Origin: an uncultured Acetobacter sp.
GTDB lineage: Bacteria > Pseudomonadota > Alphaproteobacteria > Acetobacterales > Acetobacteraceae
NCBI RefSeq assembly: GCF_937875265.1
Contig: NZ_CALLXM010000030.1
Location: 1 to 8,161 of the forward strand
Direction of reading: 5' to 3'
Length of the DNA: 8,161 nt
Shown here: positions 6,633 through 8,161 of the stretch, piece by piece
Position numbering within the stretch: position 1 is the first letter of the stretch
Layout of the letters: each line of letters begins with the position of its first letter
Made by a program: the position numbers and the translations under genes
Notes under the pieces: model-generated
Told to the model about the DNA's origin: nothing
The model's input: only the letters and a program-made list of their open reading frames with translations
The model's database searches: none

Positions 6633-7421
6633 ATGATCCGTGGCATTACAATGATCGCACTGGGTGGCGCTGTTCTTTCCGCACTGTGCTTTGGTGCAGC
6701 AGCATCCCGCGGGCCTGTTGTTTTGTGGAGCAATGACTTCACTATTGCTGGCAACTCCGCGACTTCCGGCCCGACCAAAACACGCACGCTTGACTGGCAG
6801 GGCAGTAGCGCTCTGACCATCAACCTGCCAGCTCACATCATCTACAAACAGGGTGATAAGCCCGGCATTACGGTGAGTGGTTCAGAAAAACTGATCAACC
6901 GCGTCAGTTTGCAGGATAACACCCTCAATATGGAAAATGGCAAAAGCCATCATATTCAATGGCGGAACAATTCTCTAACTATTACCATCACAGCCCCGGC
7001 ACTTAATACAATCACTTTAAATGGCTTCGGGTCTCTTGAGTTAGTGGATTACCAGCAACCCAACCTGAGCCTCACTATTAACGGGGCTGCCAGCGTTACA
7101 GCCCATGGCCATACAGACAACCTGAAACTAGACATTGAAGGCGCAGCCTCTGCTAATCTCTCCGCCCTGACCTTGTCTGACCTTGATCTGTCAATGAGTG
7201 GAGCAGGCTCTGTCAAAGCCGGACCCACGGGCCGTGTCAAAATTTCCATAGATGGTGCAGGGTCAGTTAAACTGACAACTACGCCACAATCCCTGACCCA
7301 GGATATTAGCGGAGTAGGCTCCGTCTCTTTGCCGCACCAGACCACAAAATCTATCGAAAAAGCTGCTCCACAATCTGATAAGGATAGCGACACCAAAGAC
7401 GGTGACAATTTGTCTTTTTGA
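6633..7421 (+). CDS. exported GIN/DUF2807-type beta-repeat protein
   Basis: The 262-residue protein has an N-terminal signal peptide or signal anchor (residues 1-25, a basic MIRG then a hydrophobic core ending GAAAS). Residues about 45-232 look like the GIN domain (DUF2807), also labelled putative autotransporter adhesin head domain. The second half shows a glycine motif of the form G-(A/F/V)-(G/A)-S starting at 131, 151, 170, 190, 208 and 227, so the chain turns about every 19 residues, as in a beta-helix or beta-roll. The C-terminal 30 residues are highly charged and probably disordered. TAAGGA lies ten bases before the ATG and only 27 bases separate it from the HAAS gene, so the three genes form one operon. 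It should act in the periplasm or at the surface; a role as the outside part of the HAAS-PadR cassette is inference. It has no recognisable catalytic residues. Confidence 0.83.
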   Translation: MIRGITMIALGGAVLSALCFGAAASRGPVVLWSNDFTIAGNSATSGPTKTRTLDWQGSSALTINLPAHIIYKQGDKPGITVSGSEKLINRVSLQDNTLNMENGKSHHIQWRNNSLTITITAPALNTITLNGFGSLELVDYQQPNLSLTINGAASVTAHGHTDNLKLDIEGAASANLSALTLSDLDLSMSGAGSVKAGPTGRVKISIDGAGSVKLTTTPQSLTQDISGVGSVSLPHQTTKSIEKAAPQSDKDSDTKDGDNLSF

Positions 7422-7452
7422 GTCAGAAACATAACAAATATCAAAAAAATCG

Positions 7453-7483
7453 CAGGCTGACACAGCATATGTCAGCCTGTTTT
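7453..7483. terminator. bidirectional intrinsic terminator
   Basis: CAGGCTGACA (7453-7462) and TGTCAGCCTG (7470-7479) form a perfect ten-base stem with a seven-base loop. Four T follow on the + strand (7480-7483) and a run of seven A (7443-7449) precedes it, which becomes a T run on the - strand. It lies 32 bases after the GIN-gene stop and 18 bases beyond the stop of the convergent transporter gene, so it can end both transcripts. Confidence 0.9.
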
Positions 7484-7500
7484 CCACACTCAGAACGCAG

Positions 7501-7833
7501 TCAAACCGATTTTGACAGCAGATTGATGACCAGCACGCCAGCCATGATCAGCCCAATGCCTGCAAGCGCTGGCAGATCCAGAGACTGCTTGAAAAACGTC
7601 GCCCCAATGAGTGAAACCAGCACAATCCCGACCCCGGACCAGATGGCATAGACCACACCGACCGGAATGGTTTTGATAGGAATCGACAAGAAGTAAAATG
7701 CAACCCCATATCCCATCAGGCTTATGACGCCAGGTAGCCGTTTTTCAAAGCCATGAGAGGCTGTCAGGCAGGATGTCGCAATCACTTCCGCAACAATGGC
7801 AATCGCCAGATAAATATAAGGCTTACCGGGCAC
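7501..7833 (-). CDS. small multidrug resistance (SMR) transporter, EmrE/Qac type
   Basis: From the GTG at 7833 the protein has 110 residues, the same length as EmrE. Four membrane helices fill it. The essential proton/substrate glutamate of helix 1 is present (AEVIAT, Glu16, equivalent to EmrE Glu14). Helix 3 carries IPVGVVYAIWSGVGIV with Tyr62 and Trp65 (EmrE Tyr60 and Trp63), and the C-terminus LDLPALAGIGLIMAGVLVINLLS matches EmrE closely in pattern. The WSG form marks the drug-exporting Qac branch; guanidinium exporters (Gdx/SugE) have WTG. It should work as a dual-topology dimer in the inner membrane, exchanging protons for cationic lipophilic compounds. An ATG at 7845 adds four residues but has no ribosome site; the GTG does. 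It is a single gene with no visible regulator, converging on the GIN operon and sharing its terminator. Confidence 0.93.
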   Translation of the reverse strand: MPGKPYIYLAIAIVAEVIATSCLTASHGFEKRLPGVISLMGYGVAFYFLSIPIKTIPVGVVYAIWSGVGIVLVSLIGATFFKQSLDLPALAGIGLIMAGVLVINLLSKSV

Positions 7834-7839
7834 GTTTAA

Positions 7840-7843
7840 CCTC
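7840..7843 (-). promoter_or_regulatory. ribosome binding site that favours the GTG start of the SMR gene
   Basis: On the - strand GAGG lies six bases before the GTG at 7831-7833. It overlaps the alternative ATG at 7843-7845, which itself is preceded only by an AT-rich stretch. The GTG start also reproduces the EmrE length and N-terminal register (PYIYL near residue 5). Confidence 0.55.
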
Positions 7844-7970
7844 ATCAGATATTAAATAAAAAAGACAGAAAGAGTTTCACACACTGCCAGATAGTATGGA
7901 GAGCAGGCAAGAAGAGGGAGCGTGTTCAGCTTCCTGTCAGGTTCGGGCTGTATGGAAGATATCTGCAAGT

Positions 7971-8010
7971 CTTTCCTCCCCTGATTTCTGGCATGCCAGA
8001 GGGAAGAAAG
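7971..8010. repeat. long imperfect inverted repeat upstream of the last gene
   Basis: A perfect 14-base palindrome, TCTGGCATGCCAGA (7987-8000), sits inside outer arms CTTTCCTCCC (7971-7980) and GGGAAGAAAG (8001-8010), which pair at nine of ten positions. The left side has six extra bases (7981-7986). It lies about 32 bases before the ATG at 8043. It could be an operator or a leader-RNA hairpin; no T run follows, so it does not look like an intrinsic terminator. The rest of 7846-8042 shows no gene and no convincing promoter. Confidence 0.5.
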
Positions 8011-8042
8011 CTCCATGTTCAAACCGGGGTCTATGGTATCCG

Positions 8043-8161
8043 ATGAAGCCCTCTGCCCGCTGCGGCCTCGTTTTGCTCACAGCACTCAGCACTTTGCATC
8101 CGGCCCATGCTCAGAGCGTTTCCTCCTCACGCAACGAGGACACGGCTGTCTATGAGCGTCT
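8043..8161 (+). CDS. N-terminus of a secreted protein (partial, runs off the window)
   Basis: The frame from the ATG at 8043 is open to the window end (39 codons). It begins with a clear signal peptide: MKPSAR, a hydrophobic core LVLLTALSTL, and a cleavage-type ending HPAHA before QS at residues 24-25. The mature part starts with a polar Ser/Asn/Glu/Asp stretch and then VYERL. The protein is therefore exported to the periplasm or outer membrane. Outer-membrane beta-barrel proteins of acetic acid bacteria often begin like this, but too little is visible to name the family. The ribosome site is poor. A second frame starting at the ATG at 8015 stops at 8153 and lacks any protein-like pattern, so it was not preferred. 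Confidence 0.65.
   Translation, partial: MKPSARCGLVLLTALSTLHPAHAQSVSSSRNEDTAVYER

Noticed and set aside
7049..7468. A 139-codon - strand frame opposite the GIN gene
   Set aside because: It mirrors the repeated Gly-Ser codons of the GIN gene and runs through the terminator hairpin, so it is a shadow.
8015..8155. An alternative + strand frame from the ATG at 8015
   Set aside because: It ends inside the window and has no signal peptide or domain, whereas the overlapping frame from 8043 has a textbook signal peptide and stays open.

Overview
The window looks like a chromosomal stretch of an alphaproteobacterium, most plausibly an acetic acid bacterium (Acetobacteraceae). That guess rests on moderate GC content, Gram-negative-type exported and membrane proteins, and general protein flavour. 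No rRNA or housekeeping marker confirms it.

Left part (1-5394). The tail of a possible upstream gene ends at 71. A family-1 glycosyltransferase of the sterol/rhamnosyl/macrolide type follows on the + strand (141-1391). Facing it on the - strand, and overlapping it tail to tail by 32 bases, is a large single-module nonribosomal peptide synthetase (NRPS) with the order condensation, adenylation, carrier, thioesterase (1360-5379). Its specificity residues, read by eye, give D-I-L-Q-L-G-V-I-W-K, a glycine-type code. Its condensation domain resembles the first one of DhbF and that of EntF, which accept an aryl group from a separate carrier protein. The inferred product is therefore an acyl- or aryl-glycine, possibly glycosylated by the neighbour. 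No starter-supplying enzyme, phosphopantetheinyl transferase, MbtH protein or exporter for it lies in the window.

Middle (5380-7483). A divergent intergenic region of about 245 bases holds two small dyads and a candidate promoter. It leads into a compact three-gene + strand operon: a PadR-family repressor (5626-6036), a membrane protein with an N-terminal HAAS/DUF1700 domain (6033-6605, ATGA overlap), and an exported GIN/DUF2807 beta-repeat protein (6633-7421). This looks like a self-contained envelope sensing or regulatory cassette. A strong hairpin at 7453-7483 flanked by A and T runs ends it and can also terminate the gene coming from the other side.

Right part (7484-8161). An EmrE-like small multidrug resistance (SMR) transporter lies on the - strand (7501-7833). 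A spacer of about 200 bases carries a long imperfect inverted repeat. The window ends inside the N-terminus of a secreted protein (8043-8161, + strand).

There is no CRISPR array, insertion sequence, tRNA or rRNA. The most interesting elements are the orphan glycine-type NRPS module paired with a glycosyltransferase, and the PadR-HAAS-GIN operon.
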